The notes under the pieces are model-generated. The model was given only the letters and a program-made list of their open reading frames with translations. It searched no databases and had not been told where the DNA came from. The translations under genes were made by a program, and so were the position numbers. A stretch of DNA of 64,000 bases from Dermatemys mawii (lineage: Eukaryota > Chordata > Testudines > Dermatemydidae), in assembly GCA_007922305.1 (NCBI GenBank), contig ML677364.1, positions 16,762,260-16,826,259 on the forward strand. The letters run 5' to 3'. Below are positions 12,801-24,600 of this stretch, piece by piece. Positions within the stretch are counted from its first letter, which is position 1. The number at the start of each line of letters is the position of its first letter.

Positions 12801-15800
12801 AAGGTGCAGAGAGAGCTCCCATGCTCACAGCCTGCTTTCCCAGCCTGTAGCCCCATACCTCCTGCGTGTGGTCCCAAGTTCATGGGCTACAGCCCCAAAA
12901 GGAAGCACTGGAGCAGGTTGAGCACCAGCCACAGACAGGAATGCAGTCGGGGAAGGCATAGCCCAAAGCTTCTTCCCTGGTTGCAGCCTTGCAAAACTGC
13001 CTGCAGTTAGGGCCTTTCTTCCAAAAAACATTCTTAATAAGCAGCATACCGTGCCCATACCTGAATCCCATTGACATTGAAATCACTGGGATGCTGCTAT
13101 TAACTGGAAGTTGTTAATATCCAGGTTGCTATTAAGCGGAATCTACTGTACTGGTGTCCTAACTGATTTTAATCTTTTAAGTGAGGCAGTGCATTTCTGT
13201 TGTCTGATCGGAGCCAGGGTGGATAAAATACTCTTCTTTTTGTACAATCTTTTTTAAAAAATAAATAAATAAAGATATTGGATTTCTTTATTTAAATTTA
13301 ATACAGGTTTATTTTTAAATAAACCTGTTTAAGATCACATTTGAAATTGATAATGTGTTAAGACCTAAACCTGTTACTAATAAAATCATTTTAATTAAAT
13401 ACAAAAGGTGGTGTTAAGCAGTTCGCATTTGCTGCCAAGTTTTAAAGAAAGTCAAACCACTGAAACTAGTTGTAATCACAAGCTGAGCCCTGGAACTAGT
13501 TTGTTGAAGTGCTAAACCAGTTTTTGCTGAGCTGAGAAACCAGCAAATGTGCAGAGAATTTTTTTTCAATTTATTCAACTAGTTCAAGTCAGTGACTAGC
13601 GTATTCAAAGTTAAGAAGCCAGTTGGGAGTTGCAAAAACAAGAAAGCTTTTTTCTCTTCCAATCTATAAATACAAATTTGGTATGAAAGTATGAGATCTT
13701 CTAGTTCTAAAATCTTGATGGACAGGGTGACCAATCAGTTCAGTTCAATAACTACAGATAATGCTTCCTTTGTCTAATAACTCCATTTTAAATGCAGAAT
13801 GTTTTGATATACTTTTTTTCTTGTGTCCAGCACATTTAAGGTAGTTCTAGTTTTTTAAATGCCGTTTTATGCATTTTTAATTGAACTTGAATTTCCATCC
13901 AAATAGCTTGACAAAATTCACAAGTTTACCTTTTTTTACTAGATTAAAAAAAGTTAACTCTATAATTTCTTAACTAAATATGTGTAAATGTAGTGAATCC
14001 TCCTGATCAGCAAAAAGAAGCACCATATTTAATGTAAAGACTCTATTTAATTGCAAGTGTATTTTAATGATTACCAACCTAAGAGAATGTCTTTCCTTAG
14101 GAAAATAACTAATATATAAATGCAAAACACGATTAAAATTGATTACTTAAATCTAGGTTTCCTGCTTTCTAATTTGTCATGATTTAAATCAGTCTGAATT
14201 TCCCTAAGCCTCTGAACGCCAGTTGCTGGGATTGGACAACAGGGGATGGATTATTTGATTGTCCTGTTCTGTTCATTCCTGTGAAGCATCTGCCTTTGGC
14301 TGCTGTTGGAAGACAGCACACTGGTCTAGGTGGACCATTGGTCTAATCTGGTACGGCCATACTTATGTTGATTTAGATAGGTCCCTCCTCCCCGACTGAA
14401 TCTATCAATATTTATAACTTACTGCTCTTGCTTTATTGGGCTTCCTACATTATCAGTTTAGAGACTACTGGCTTGGAAGTACCAAATGAGTATACCTCTA
14501 ATACATCAAAACTAGGACAGCTACTAAAATCCATATGTACAGTAGTAGCTTGAAGTTGGCAAATGAGTTTCTAGAAGACTCAAAGCAAACACGTACTAGT
14601 GTGTTTAAGGAGTAGGACAAGACACGTTGTTTTATAGTCAATTTAGAGTTGACTCAGTTTAAATGCTGTTAAAACAAGATTTTATAAAACCAAAGACCAA
14701 TAAAAATGTTTTTACAATTTTAATATTTCAAAAAAAACAGTTAAATAAACCTTTTCTCTATAAAAACCTGAAAATGAAGCAGATTTCATTTGTTTTTGTT
14801 GAGGCCAATAGAAATACAAGATTATTAATAGTGATGAGTAAACTGATTTTTAAAATAGTTTTTCTTACAATAGATAACTAAATTTGGTATATAGCTTTAA
14901 ATTACTGGATTATATAAAGGAACTGATTAGCCTCCTGGTCTCTTCTCTTGTTTTGTAAGTGGTAATGTTGGCCCTTCTTGATGTACGCAACTATCTGAAA
15001 ATCCAAATTTGTTATTAAAGTCAGCATAAAGTTTGTTCCAATTAATCCTTTGTGAATATCAATGATATCACAGGATTCAGTACAGTCATATAGAGAAACA
15101 GGGCATTCTAGTACAGATTTTAACCTTTCTTTTTTAGATTGAGAATTCCTATTAATTTCAATGGTGCTTGGAAAGTGAGAGGGGAGAAAAATAAAGGACC
15201 TATTTAAAGTTTATAAGTAAAATATTTTTTTCTGTCTAAAGCTTCTGATATGGTGGGTGTGGGGGCTGAGGTCCTTAGTAATTGGAAAAATAACCAAAGT
15301 TCTGCATAAATGCTGGCATATGTGCAACTTCAGGAGTGTTTACCCTTTTGATTACATGGGTGTATTAAACCTGGAATAACAGAGTGGTAGTGCAAGATGA
15401 ACATTTTTATTTACTCTCTTCCAAAGCGCAGGTATCTTCTAGCATGGAATAGAAATTGGTTAACTTCATGGTGTAGGACAGTGTCTATGGGCTGCCACCA
15501 CTTATGACTGAAAAAAGTTGTTGCCGCCTCTTTCCTTACTGCGCTGTGTGTGCACTGTGGCATAAAAGCAAACAATACATTCTAGACATTTGTTTTTTCG
15601 AAGAATCTATTTCAGTCTCCAAAAGAGAGAATTAATGGTGTAGAAGACTGTAAATTATAGTGTCTGTTAGGAACCCATAATCATGGCTGAAGAGTCACTT
15701 TCATTATAAACCCTCGTTTTCAGGCACTTATAAGTGAAAAATTTAACCTTCAGGATGAAGTTTCTTATGCTTGTTCTCAGCCCAGTGATGAATATTTTGG

Positions 15801-18800
15801 AAAATTTTGAGATTGTTTGACTGCTTTTTAGGATTATCTGAATATGAAAAGATGTCTTGTACCGAAGACACTTTTCAGATGCATTATTTTGTGCCCCAGA
15901 ACTCAAACAGTTTCTTAATTTAAAAATCCATCAACTGAATGTTAAATAGGGGCAAATATTATTCTGATTACAAAGAATGAAGCAAAGTACTAAACATTTG
16001 AATACTGTACATGCACAGTGTGAACAGATATTCCATTGATTTAACACACCAAGCTGTGCAGTTTTATTTACTTGCTATAAATATCCAGGACTTTGCCACA
16101 TTTATTTTAGTGATCAAGGTCAGACTGAGCCTTTTTATACCTTAACTAGGTATTCTTATTTCTGAGTTTACTATCCCTGTTTACCTTATCTTAGGAGGCA
16201 CCTGAAACTTTACAGCTCCTGACAGACATGGTGAGCCCATTCAGATGTTATCTTAGCAGTGAATTTAGTCTCTAATTCTCTCACCATACCTTAAATTGAC
16301 CTACTTTTTGTTCCACTGGAAACAAAGGTGCTTTGTGTCTTGTCCCACTTAGTATCTCCCACATGGTTGATTCTGACTAGCCTGCTGTTCAAAGGGAAGA
16401 AGGGTAACTGAGCTTTGTTTGATCAACAAAGTATATTCTTGAAGGAATTGGAGAGGGTCTTTTTTGTGGGTGGCTGTCTTCTCAGATCTTTCTTCACATT
16501 GGCATTCCCAAACTCTGACTAGCAGACAAATACCTTCTGTGAGCAAAAACTTACAGAAGAGATGCTGCTTTGGAGGGACTGAGGTCTGCTGACCAGACAG
16601 TCCCCCATGCAATGAATTGCTGGCACAAAGTTGTGGCTGTAAAACTTGTGAAAATCTGAGCCACTATTCCTATTCAGTGTGTCTAGCCAACAGGTACTGT
16701 TCAGTGGTAAGTCAAATAGCAAGTGTGGATGTCAGCCCCATCCTGGAATAGGCTGCAAAGAAGTTAATAGTGACAGTACCATCAAAGCTTTCTGTCTGGA
16801 CTGTGTAATTGCAGTCCTTCACAGATACCCAACTAAAGCTGTTCGATTTAAAATGAGGATTTTTACACACAGTTCTAGTCTCTGTTCTGTAACCAGATGA
16901 AAGTGTATTAGTGAATTCTGTCATCTTGGCACCATTTGCTGTGAGCCCGTTAATATAAGTGAGAAGCAGTGGATCTGAGAAATTGCACTCAAGTGGGTAA
17001 AAGCCTTAAAAACTTGTCAGGGAAAATTGACTCGTTTTCCATTTTTAATTTGTTTAAAGTAGAAGCTTTACCCTCTCCCACTCCAACACAGGCACATTTA
17101 CATGGCTTTGTTGCTAAATCCCATGTAGCCCTTGAAATATCTCTGCTAACATTTATAATTATTAGAGTTTTGTGTGGAGAACAGAAATTTTGTTTCATAG
17201 AGGATTTTGAGATTTGGAAATTTTCTTTCATTCCAATTAAGAAACCTAGAATTTCTAAACTCTTGGGAGGGGGGAAATTCTGTAATAAAAATTAATTTCA
17301 GATTGATTGAAATGTTTCATTTCAATTTTGACATTATAATGTGATACAAAATTTAAAATTCAAAGTTGTCATTGAAAAGAAAAATTGAAATGTTTTGTCC
17401 CAAAAATGTCAAAATGGAATGTTCTGGCAGTGTGAAAAACTTTTCATTGTCTAGATGAAAGCAACACAATTTCACAATATTTCATTTTAGATGAAGATGA
17501 ATTCACTGAGGGAAAATGATTATACCTAACTTTTTCTGGCTCTAATATGTTCTATTTTAGGGTTGTCAAGTGGATTTCTGGTATAAAAACCATACAGGCT
17601 GAGGGGTAATCTTTTATCTCTGTCACTTGCTGGAAGAACAATCTTGTGATTTGCCAAATAATGCCACTTTAGGGTCTGATCCAAAGCCTATTGAAGTGGG
17701 AATCTTTCAATCCTTATTGAAGTTAGGCAATGGAATCTCTAGTGTCAGCTTGTCCTTGCTGTTCTTTGTTGAGGAGGCAATAGACAGAACAACTGTTCTC
17801 AGTAAATGCTCAGAAGTGCTACTTTCTGTAGGAAGACAGTATCTGTACAGAATGAGGGCATTCAGTGGTAGTTTTGATGACAAATGTGAACCTAAGATAC
17901 CCCTGGCTCAGAAAATGACTGAGGCATGATAAATGAGATTTTTAAACTGGTCATGAGATGCACTGTTTCCTGGGTGCTAGAAACTGGAGTTCATTCAGAA
18001 AACTTCTTGAATTCTCTGTTTTGGAGTGTGGTGTCCAGTTAAAGCAACAGCGCTGAAACTGATCTTTCTGGATACTGCCGAAATCAGTGGAAATCATTCT
18101 CTTGATCTGGATACATTTAGCATTTATCAAATAGCTATTTGTCATTCATGAAAAAAAGTTGGCTTTTGTTTTCTAGCATCTTTGTTTGATTTACTTCCCA
18201 TTTTCGACGACTGGGTTACTGTGGCTTCCTCCTCATTTGGCCCACTTTTAATAACATTGTAGCTTCACTATCCTTCGTATTTTGATATGTTTCCAAATCT
18301 AATTTCTACCCAAGGGAATTTTCTTGTCAAGTACATGTATGTGGTACATTAGGCAGTCTCTAGCTCTTACCTCCAAGTAGTCCACTTGCACACTGAGCTT
18401 GATTCAATTCCTAGTGTGTCTGGTGTAATTTTTACGAAAAGGGGTACAAAATCACATAACCTTTGACCTCGAGAGTAAATTAGCCAATACAACTGGTATG
18501 GTAACTCCTTTGAGTGTTGCTATCATACCTAAGTTTACCTGCACTTACGTGCTACTTAAATTTTGTCAGAAGTAAATCCCTTAAAGCAGGTGCTTCGTTA
18601 TACACTAATGCCCATGAACTTCCCTGTGACTCTGGACTCGTAATTCTTTTTATTCCTTGTCTTTTTCCTAGTTACGAGGCAGAACTGAATCCTGTAGACC
18701 ATCAGAAGGCCAATGTCCTAAAATTTCAAATGGAGAAAAGGCCTTTCTTTGAAATGCCATCCCATCTGGCTGATGTAGACTTGGATGACTATGATTATGA

Positions 18801-18816
18801 AGAGGACTTTGAGTGA
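771..18816 (+). CDS. PPP2R3B: PP2A regulatory subunit B'' beta, last six coding exons (partial gene)
   Basis: Partial gene; the 5' exons lie before the window. Exons at 771-819, 5902-5991, 7451-7626, 10527-10645, 10750-10856 and 18672-18816 join in phase with GT-AG introns to give about 228 codons. Family knowledge: B'' subunits (PR48/PR70) bind the PP2A scaffold and catalytic subunits, bind calcium through EF-hands, and direct phosphatase activity to cell-cycle substrates such as CDC6. Seen: MIERIFSGAVTR, SYADFVWFLISEEDKK, an EF-hand loop DLDGDGALSMYE, the run KCKLANVFFDTFFNIEKYLD, and SDWEKYAAEEYDILVAEE. The C terminus has RPFFE followed by a short acidic tail (DYDYEEDFE). RPFFE and the acidic tail match PPP2R3B rather than PPP2R3A or PPP2R3C. 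No frameshift or stop is seen, so the gene looks functional. Introns are large and repeat-filled. Confidence 0.93.
1490..1815. repeat. Inverted tRNA-like SINE or fold-back repeat
   Basis: The + half contains ggattcaagtccctgctctg, a tRNA B-box-like sequence (GGTTCRANTCC). The second half at about 1690-1770 carries the reversed match aatcaggcagagcagggact. It may be two SINE halves or a hairpin MITE. No intact tRNA fold is present. Confidence 0.45.
2440..3975. mobile_element. Giant fold-back hAT-derived element
   Basis: Two inverted arms (about 2440-2995 and 3425-3975) surround a short centre. Examples: acaagtattgtagtgcaatc at 2642 against gattgcactacaatacttgt at 3752, and cagtcctacttcttcttcag against ctgaacaagaagtaggactg. 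The + frame near 3466-3648 reads YESLAHLACKYLAMPATTVA, then RECLFSHSGNIV, which resembles the C-terminal hAT dimerisation domain of hAT transposases. The frame is too short and broken to be active. Outer ends are AT-rich and I could not fix a target duplication. Confidence 0.65.
4253..4493. mobile_element. hAT MITE with TSD TTCTAGTC
   Basis: Begins CAGTGCTCTTCAAAC, ends TTTGAAGACCACTG. Exact 8-bp duplication TTCTAGTC at 4245-4252 and 4494-4501. Related in sequence to the element at 60252-60480. Inserted in a CR1 copy. Confidence 0.88.
4543..5154. mobile_element. hAT MITE with TSD GTCTAGAC
   Basis: Begins CAGGGGTCTCAAACTC, ends GTTTGAGACCCCTG: clear terminal inverted repeats. Exact 8-bp duplication GTCTAGAC at 4535-4542 and 5155-5162. 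GC-rich interior with no credible protein. Second insertion in the same CR1 copy. Confidence 0.9.
5902..5991 (+). CDS. PPP2R3B: PPP2R3B exon (GRKAQKEGKLSYADFVWFL)
   Basis: Acceptor gtctttaag, donor ACTAG|gtaaga. Encodes GRKAQKEGKLSYADFVWFL followed by ISEEDKKTPT. Ends in phase 2; the serine codon AG|C is completed at 7451. Confidence 0.93.
6600..6901. mobile_element. Non-autonomous DNA transposon (MITE)
   Basis: Contains paired segments gatccctgtcatagtgtagacctg and gactatgacagggatcagtc and ends in the tagacctgccctaa type terminus common to Harbinger-like MITEs. The left end is uncertain. Confidence 0.45.
7451..7626 (+). CDS. PPP2R3B: PPP2R3B exon carrying the EF-hand
   Basis: Acceptor ttatttcag, donor GATG|gtaagg. 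Encodes IEYWFRCMDLDGDGALSMYE, then the helix ELEYFYEEQCQ and CLCQMLDLVKP. The loop D-L-D-G-D-G-A-L-S-M-Y-E keeps the canonical EF-hand calcium ligands. Confidence 0.95.
9599..9717. mobile_element. Short MITE with TA duplication
   Basis: 119 bases between TA at 9597-9598 and TA at 9718-9719. Left end gggcgaccagat and reversed right end tggtgaccagac form inverted repeats. Likely Tc1/mariner-type by target site. Confidence 0.7.
10018..10128 (+). repeat. Hammerhead-like hairpin repeat, copy 1
   Basis: Reverse segment (gctgtgttagtctggaattg) followed by the forward core gtgggtattagcccac, AAAAGCTTATGCTC. Here the usual GAAA reads CAAAA. Likely a Penelope-type or related non-LTR fragment, by inference. 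Confidence 0.5.
10527..10645 (+). CDS. PPP2R3B: PPP2R3B exon (KITLHDLKKCKLANVFFDTF)
   Basis: Acceptor tttttccag, donor AGG|gtaagt. Encodes exactly 40 residues with the G carried from the previous exon, including KCKLANVFFDTFFNIEKYLD, a highly conserved B'' family run. Confidence 0.95.
10750..10856 (+). CDS. PPP2R3B: PPP2R3B exon (SDWEKYAAEEYDILVAEE)
   Basis: Acceptor tctgttcag, donor GATGG|gtaaga. Encodes DGENESQEISDWEKYAAEEY and DILVAEEAATDQWND. Separated from the previous exon by an intron of only 104 bases. Ends in phase 2 (GG|T). Confidence 0.94.
11464..11487. repeat. (TG)n/(CG) microsatellite
   Basis: Short tgtgtgtgtgtgtgcgcgtg run in the last PPP2R3B intron. Confidence 0.8.
12500..13148. 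mobile_element. Tc1/mariner (Tigger-like) non-autonomous element
   Basis: Begins CAGTAGATTCTACTGATTAG, ends TAAGCGGAATCTACTG, flanked by TA at 12498-12499 and 13149-13150. The inverted ends and TA target point to the pogo/Tigger group. No transposase frame. Confidence 0.82.
13205..14190. repeat. AT-rich element, probably DNA-transposon derived
   Basis: Strongly AT-rich with a near-perfect palindrome acaggtttatttttaaataa/acctgt at 13304-13330, and tttaaat/atttaaa-type ends (ggtggataaaatac, gatttaaatcagtctg). No coding frame. Confidence 0.35.
14205..14375 (+). mobile_element. CR1-type 3' end
   Basis: Typical CR1 tail: gctgggattggacaacaggg, attcctgtgaagcatctgcc, taggtggaccattggtctaa. Confidence 0.8.
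14380..18670 (+). other. Last PPP2R3B intron, mostly unassigned
   Basis: Apart from the AT-rich repeat at 17.3 kb I see no gene or clear element here. The several 70-110 codon frames lack homology or splice support. Confidence 0.5.
17295..17480. repeat. AT-rich repeat of gaaatgtttcatttc type
   Basis: Repeated and inverted gaaatgttt/aaaattgaaatg/cattttg words; no coding potential. Possible MITE remnant. Confidence 0.3.
18672..18816 (+). CDS. PPP2R3B: PPP2R3B terminal coding exon and stop
   Basis: Acceptor ctttttcctag. Encodes YEAELNPVDHQKANVLKFQM, then RPFFEMPSHLADVDLDDYDY and EEDFE, with TGA at 18814-18816. The RPFFE motif and acidic tail mark PPP2R3B. Confidence 0.94.
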
Positions 18817-19985
18817 TTCTGATCAACACTTGCAGAAGGAAAAGGACAGTCTGCAGCAGGTCTGCTACACATATATAAAAATTCAGTGGATTTGTGTTGA
18901 GAGAAAGTAAACTTAGTTCTTTGTGCTACAAAATAATTAATCATTAGTTTATCATTTAAAGAAAATGAAGTGCATTTGTATGGAATGAAACCTTTTTTGT
19001 ATTTATTCAGTAGTTTATAGCTTGTAAAATTAAAATATTTATTTATAGATGTTGCATAATTCTTTAATGGAAGAGTAACCATATTTGAGTTCTTCTGTAA
19101 AGTACTCTATTGCTTTTAAGAGATGACTATATAATTCTCTCTAGAGTTGATACATAGTGCACTGACCACCTTCATCCTGTATCTGTGAACCAAAGTGTCT
19201 GTGCTAGGATGGAAAATAAGGAGAATGCTTGTGGAGTGCTTGTGCTCTTGTGGCAAAAATCTAGTAATAGTATCATTGGTAAAAAGAATGAGAGTAGCTG
19301 TGAGTGAATGCTTTGGCTCAGTATTTTTGAGTAGTTTCATTGGACAAGCTGAATATATTAGTGCACAACGTAGACTACTTAATGCCTGAAACTGAAATAA
19401 GCTTCTCCTCTTTCTTTTCCATCTCCTCATTTTATTTGCCCCAACTTTAACTTTGCCTTTTAAACTTCAAGTCTTTTCATTGATGTCCATTCTCGAATAC
19501 TGAAGTCTGTTTTAGTGTTCATACTTGACGCCAAAAATGGGTATTTTACTCCATGTAGAAGGAACCAATTTTTTTAAACCTTGTATAAATGTTACTTGAT
19601 CTGTGATGTGCACTAATCTGTGGGCATTTAATGTTTGTGTGTTCCTCCTTTTCAATGGTTAGCTATTGACACATTCCATAAATATTCAAACACATAGTGT
19701 CACAGCAGCTTGAAATTGTCTCCTCACCTGCCTACCTATGGCAAGAAATTGCTTACTAGTCAAGTTGACATTTGTTACTCAATTAAATCATAAGGTTGTA
19801 GTGCCTTGAAATGTACAAATGTAAGTGAGAATTTAGGTATGGAACATTTTCAGCAATACTTTACTGCTGAACAGATTTTCATGTAAAATGTACAAAAAGA
19901 TGTAAGTTATTTTTGTTTGCAGTGTAAATCTGTTTAAAGGATCATGTTTGTATTTTCAAATAAAGATTTTCATACATGTAATCTA
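18817..19985 (+). other. PPP2R3B: PPP2R3B 3' untranslated region
   Basis: About 1.17 kb after the stop with no conserved frame. AT-rich, with an ATTTATTTATA stretch near 19037 resembling AU-rich stability elements. The strongest poly(A) signal is at 19959; several weaker AATAAA/ATTAAA-like sites upstream could give shorter forms. Confidence 0.7.
19959..19964 (+). terminator. PPP2R3B: Poly(A) signal AATAAA of PPP2R3B
   Basis: AATAAA in tttcaaataaagatttt, followed about 15-20 bases later by a likely cleavage zone (catacatgtaatc) and a T/G-rich stretch. Confidence 0.65.
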
Positions 19986-19999
19986 CTTGTACTCACTTA

Positions 20000-21375
20000 T
20001 TACAGACAGCACAGGTCTTAGGCATCTTGAAATTAAAATACTTTTTAAAAATAGTACAAGTTATCCATGTGTGTACATGCTTCTTTAAAGCTTGAATCAG
20101 TTTGGCATACTTATTCAGAACGAAAATCTGTAGGAGTTTTCCACTACTTGAGGAAGCAATATGTTTCTAAACTGCAGAAAGATTGCTGTACAAAACAAGC
20201 AGGATATTGTGTGATGCTCTACGATACTTGGTAGCCCAAGTTATATCTCAATGTCACATAATGAAAGAATACACTCTTTTTTGTAATATGAGCTCTGGTG
20301 TTGATTTCCAGTACCAAAGTAGAATACTGCTTGCATTTTTTTCTTATTACAAACACTTAAATCAGGATTATAAATAGAACCAGTCTACAAGGTTTGCAAT
20401 TTGTCTAGGGGAAGTTCACATAAATCTAACTTCTGCAGTTTTATAACACTTTGCAGTCACCAACTAAGTCTGATCCTAAGCCAAATTTCTCAACAGGACT
20501 CATTTCAACCTTCTTCATGACTCCCTAAATACCCTGATGGATGATTTGCCTTGCCATGAGTAAGCTGACTTCACAGTGCATGCTCAGATACAACTTTGAA
20601 ATATGAAGAAGGTTGTAGGCTGTTGTGCTCCCTCCAATCTGACTCCCTTATATAGAAGTCAACTTGTAAAAGCATTGGTAAACATAGGCATGTTTCTAAT
20701 GGCCTAGTTCTCCTCAGGAGCTGATATTCCTCCATTCAAAGTGCAGCTTCAGTCTGAAAAATGGCAAAGTGTAGTAGTATGAGGTTCCTATGTTAGACCT
20801 CACAGCAGTGGCTTTTTTATTTTTTTTAAATGATCAGTTTTACATAGAGAATGTCATTCTGGTCTTTCACTGCCAGTAATTAGAGGTTCTTTGAGTTATT
20901 GGCTGTGGAGAACGCCTAAGGATGTGCAGTCTTGATTGGAGATTTTTCATCAGTAGCGTTCAGGGGTCCATGTCTACATGCTATACCTCCTCAGACAGAG
21001 GGTATATGGGATGAGGCAGATATGCTGCTGCTCCAGTTCCTTCTCAACCACCTGCAGCTTAACTGTTGAGAGAAACAGACATCAGTCCAGATCAACTCCT
21101 CATTGCAAGGATCTCAAGTGGCTGGAATTGTTTGGCTACAACTACCGAACCTTGGCGAAATATGACTACACAAGCTATAGCATGTTCTTATTTTATTGAT
21201 CAAATGCCACAGGATTAGAAGAACCATTTCCAAGCCCTCATCTTTATATCTCAGTTGACCATTGAAGCTTCTTTGCAGGTCGCTCGCTGCAGGTGACATG
21301 ATATCTAGGTCAAAATTTGTGAGTCCTGTGCTCACATCCAGTTCACCCCACCCAAACCCCAAAAACTCATGAATA
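20000..21375. other. Intergenic, mostly unassigned
   Basis: Follows the PPP2R3B 3' end. A piece near 20985-21070 (ctccagttccttctcaacca) resembles the leader of DIRS-type elements and could be the left part of the DIRS copy at 24.8-26.8 kb; uncertain. Confidence 0.35.
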
Positions 21376-21379
21376 CAGA

Positions 21380-23965
21380 GTGCTTCAGGCTCAGTTTGAG
21401 AGGACTTTCAGTAGGAATATACTACCAGCCACCTGACAAAGATGAGATAGTGACTGTGAAATGCTCAGGTAGATTAGAGAGTCTATAAAATTGGAAATAT
21501 CAGCCCTTAAGAGGGATTTCAACTATCCTCATATTGACTGGCTACATCACCTCAGGATGGGATGCAGAAATAAAGTTTCTAGACACCATTAAGGACTGCC
21601 TCTAGGAGCAGTTAGTCCTGGAACCCACAAGGAGGGAGGCAATTCTTGATTTAGGCCAAAGTGAAGCAAGGGATCTAGTCTGAATATAGCTGAACCACTC
21701 AAATAACAATCATAATATCCTTGTCAGGGGAGGAGGAAACACCAAAGAAGATGACCACAGTAGTATTAGACTTCAGAAATGGGAACTAGACAAAAATAAG
21801 GAAGCTAGTTGAAAGGAAATTAAAAGGACTAGTCACATGAGTGGGATGCCTGCAACCTGTATGGAAATTTTTAAAAACACCATAACAGACATAACACCAA
21901 ATTAGATGTATACCCCAAATTAAAAAGAATAGTAAGACCAATAAATGCTACGCTGGCTAAACAGAGTAAAAAAAAAAAATGGGTAAAGGCATCTGTTCAC
22001 ATTGGAAGTCAAATCCTACCAAGAGAGAAGAGTGTAAGCTTTGGCAACTCTAATGTAAAAGTACATTTAGGTAGACCAAAGGAGAATTTGAAAAGCAATT
22101 AGCAAAAGATTCAAAAGCTAATACCACAAACAAATTTTGAGTACATCAGAAGCAGGAAGCCTGCCAAACAATCAGTGGGGCTGCTGGATGATTGAGGTGC
22201 TAACGGTATACTCAAGGAAGATGAGACCATTGTGAAGAAGATACATGAATTCTTCGCATCAGTCTTCACTGCAGAAGATATGAGGGAGATTCCCACAACT
22301 GAGGTGGCATACTTGGAACTGTCCCAGATTGAGGTGCCAATGGAGGAGGCTTTGTCACAAATTGATAAATTAAACTAATTAGTCATCAGGACCAGATAAT
22401 ATTCACCCATTTGAAGGAATTCAAATATGAAATTGCAAAACTGGTGTGTAAGCTATCACTTAAATCAGTTTCTGTACCAATTGATTGGAGGATAGCTAAT
22501 GTAACACCATTTTTTTAAAAAAAAAAAAAAAGACTTCAGAGCTGATTCTCACAATTACAGAATAGTAACCCTAACTTCAGTACCAGGGAAACTGGTTGAA
22601 ACTGTAGTAAAGAACAAAATTCAGACACAAATTAACATAATTTGTTGGGGATGAGTCAACATGGCTTTTGAAAAGTGAAATTGTTGACACTCTGACTTCA
22701 AAGAATTCCAGTAAACACATGGACAAGGGTAAGCCGGTGACTATAGTGTACTTTGTCCAAGGCTTTCTGGAAGTCCAAGTCCCTCAACAAAGGCTCTTAA
22801 GCGAAATAAGCAGTCATGGGATAAGAGGACAGGCCCTCTCATGGATCAGTAACTGGTTAAATGACAGGAACCAAAGGGTAGGAATAAATAGTCTGTTTTC
22901 AGAATGGAGAGAGGTAAATAGAAGCGTCCCAACCAGGATCTGTATTTGGACCAATGCTATTCAAAAATATTCATGAATGATCTGGAAAAAAAGGGTAAAC
23001 AAAGAGATGGCAAAGTTGCAGATAACTATCCTGAGTAGTTTTGTATTAAATCCAAACTGAAGTGCGAAGCGTTACAAAGGAATCTCACAAGATACGATTG
23101 AGCAAAAAAAAAAAAAAAAAATCAATGAAAAGTAATGCACACTGGAAAACATAATCCCAAATATACATACACAATGATGGGGTATAAATTTGTGTTACCG
23201 ATCAAGAAAGGTCTTGAAGTCATTGTGGATAGTTTTCTGAAAACATCTCACACTACAATGGCAGTCAAAAAAACAAACAATGCTAGAAAAGGGACAGAAA
23301 ATATATAGATCCATGGTATGCCTACACCTTTAATACCATGTGCCATTCTGACCCCCTGCAAGATCAAAAAAGATTATTGCAAATGGAAAAGGTACGGGAA
23401 AGGGCAACAAAAATGACTGATGTGGCACAATTTCCACATGAGGAGAGATTAAAAAGATGGACTATTCATCTTGAAAAAGGGACAACCAAGGTGGGATATG
23501 AGAGAGAGCAATAAAATCACAAATGGTATGGAGAAAGTAAATAAAGTGGTGTTTACCCCTTTGCATAACTCAAGCCCCTGAGGTCACCCAAAGAAATTAA
23601 TAGGCAGGAGGTCTGAAACAAACTTCTTCACACAACACCCAAACTGTGGACTTGTTGCCAGGGGATGTTATGATGACCAAAAGTATTGCTGGGTTCAAAA
23701 ATGAATTATGTAAATTCACTGAGGCTAAGTCCATCAATGGCTATTACCCAAGATGGTCAGGGATGTGATCCCATGCTCTGGGTGTCCCTAGGTTTTGACT
23801 GCTAGATGCTGGGACCAGATGACAATGAACAAATCACTTGATTGTGCTATTCTGTTCATTGTCTTTGAAGCATCTGGTACTGGCCACTATTGGAAGACAG
23901 AATAGTGGGCTAGATGGACCACTGGTCACATTCAATATGGCCATTCTTTTGTGCTTATGATGTAA
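21380..23965 (+). mobile_element. Degenerate CR1-type LINE with pol remnants
   Basis: Endonuclease C-terminal remnant FLDTIKDCL*EQLVLEPTRR near 21565, reverse transcriptase remnant GIRGQALSWISNWLNDRNQR near 22815, and a CR1 3' end at 23760-23965 (gctagatggaccactggtca). Multiple stops and frameshifts make it inactive. Confidence 0.8.
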
Positions 23966-24469
23966 GAGTACAAGAGACAAACTTGCCGGTAGCTGTCACT
24001 TCACAGCACTTTTCTTGAGGTCAGGGCAGTTTGTACACATGCATTCATTTCCTACCCAAGATCAAGGACCACTCAATAAGGGGCATGATAGACAGCAAGA
24101 AGCAAGGTCCTAGTCTTTATGTGCAGAGGTAATAAAACTTGAATTGTGGCATAACCCACCAAATCAACATCTCAGCGATGTGGATACCAGCTCTCCAGAA
24201 CACCTGAGCAGATGTTTCAGTGCGGATCATGACTTGGAGCTAATTAATCTTACCATTCAGGAGCTGTTTCACCTGGAGCTCCCCCCAAAAGATAAACCTC
24301 TTTACGATGCTATCCAATGTGAAATGTTGACACTTTCTTTGAGGGAAAGTCTGACACAACTCGTTGAGAGAGCTTCCCCAATCCTGGCCTCAACCTCCAC
24401 TAATCTTCCAACACTGTTGCTATTCAGGGTCCTGAACCAACTGGAATAGGAGAAAGCAGTAATTATCCT

Positions 24470-24600
24470 CCTAACATCAACATGGCTAAAGCAGGGATGG
24501 TTCCCAAATCTCGTTTCTGCAATGTGCAGGACATCAGACTAGATGGTCATGATGGTCCCTTCTGACCTTAAATCTAATTTGCCTGTCTCTGAATCCACAC
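24470..24600 (+). mobile_element. CR1-like 3' tail fragment
   Basis: cagactagatggtcatgatg followed by gtcccttctgaccttaaatc, a common sauropsid LINE tail. Confidence 0.55.

Noticed and set aside
771..18816. PPP2R3C or PPP2R3A as the + strand gene
   Set aside because: The C terminus with RPFFE and an acidic tail, and the KCKLANVFFDTFFNIEKYLD run, fit PPP2R3B; PPP2R3C is much more diverged and PPP2R3A has a different tail.
24144..24449. 101-codon + frame (ELINLTIQELFHLELPPKDK)
   Set aside because: Looks protein-like and may belong to the nearby retroelement, but I could not assign it and it has no supported neighbours in frame.
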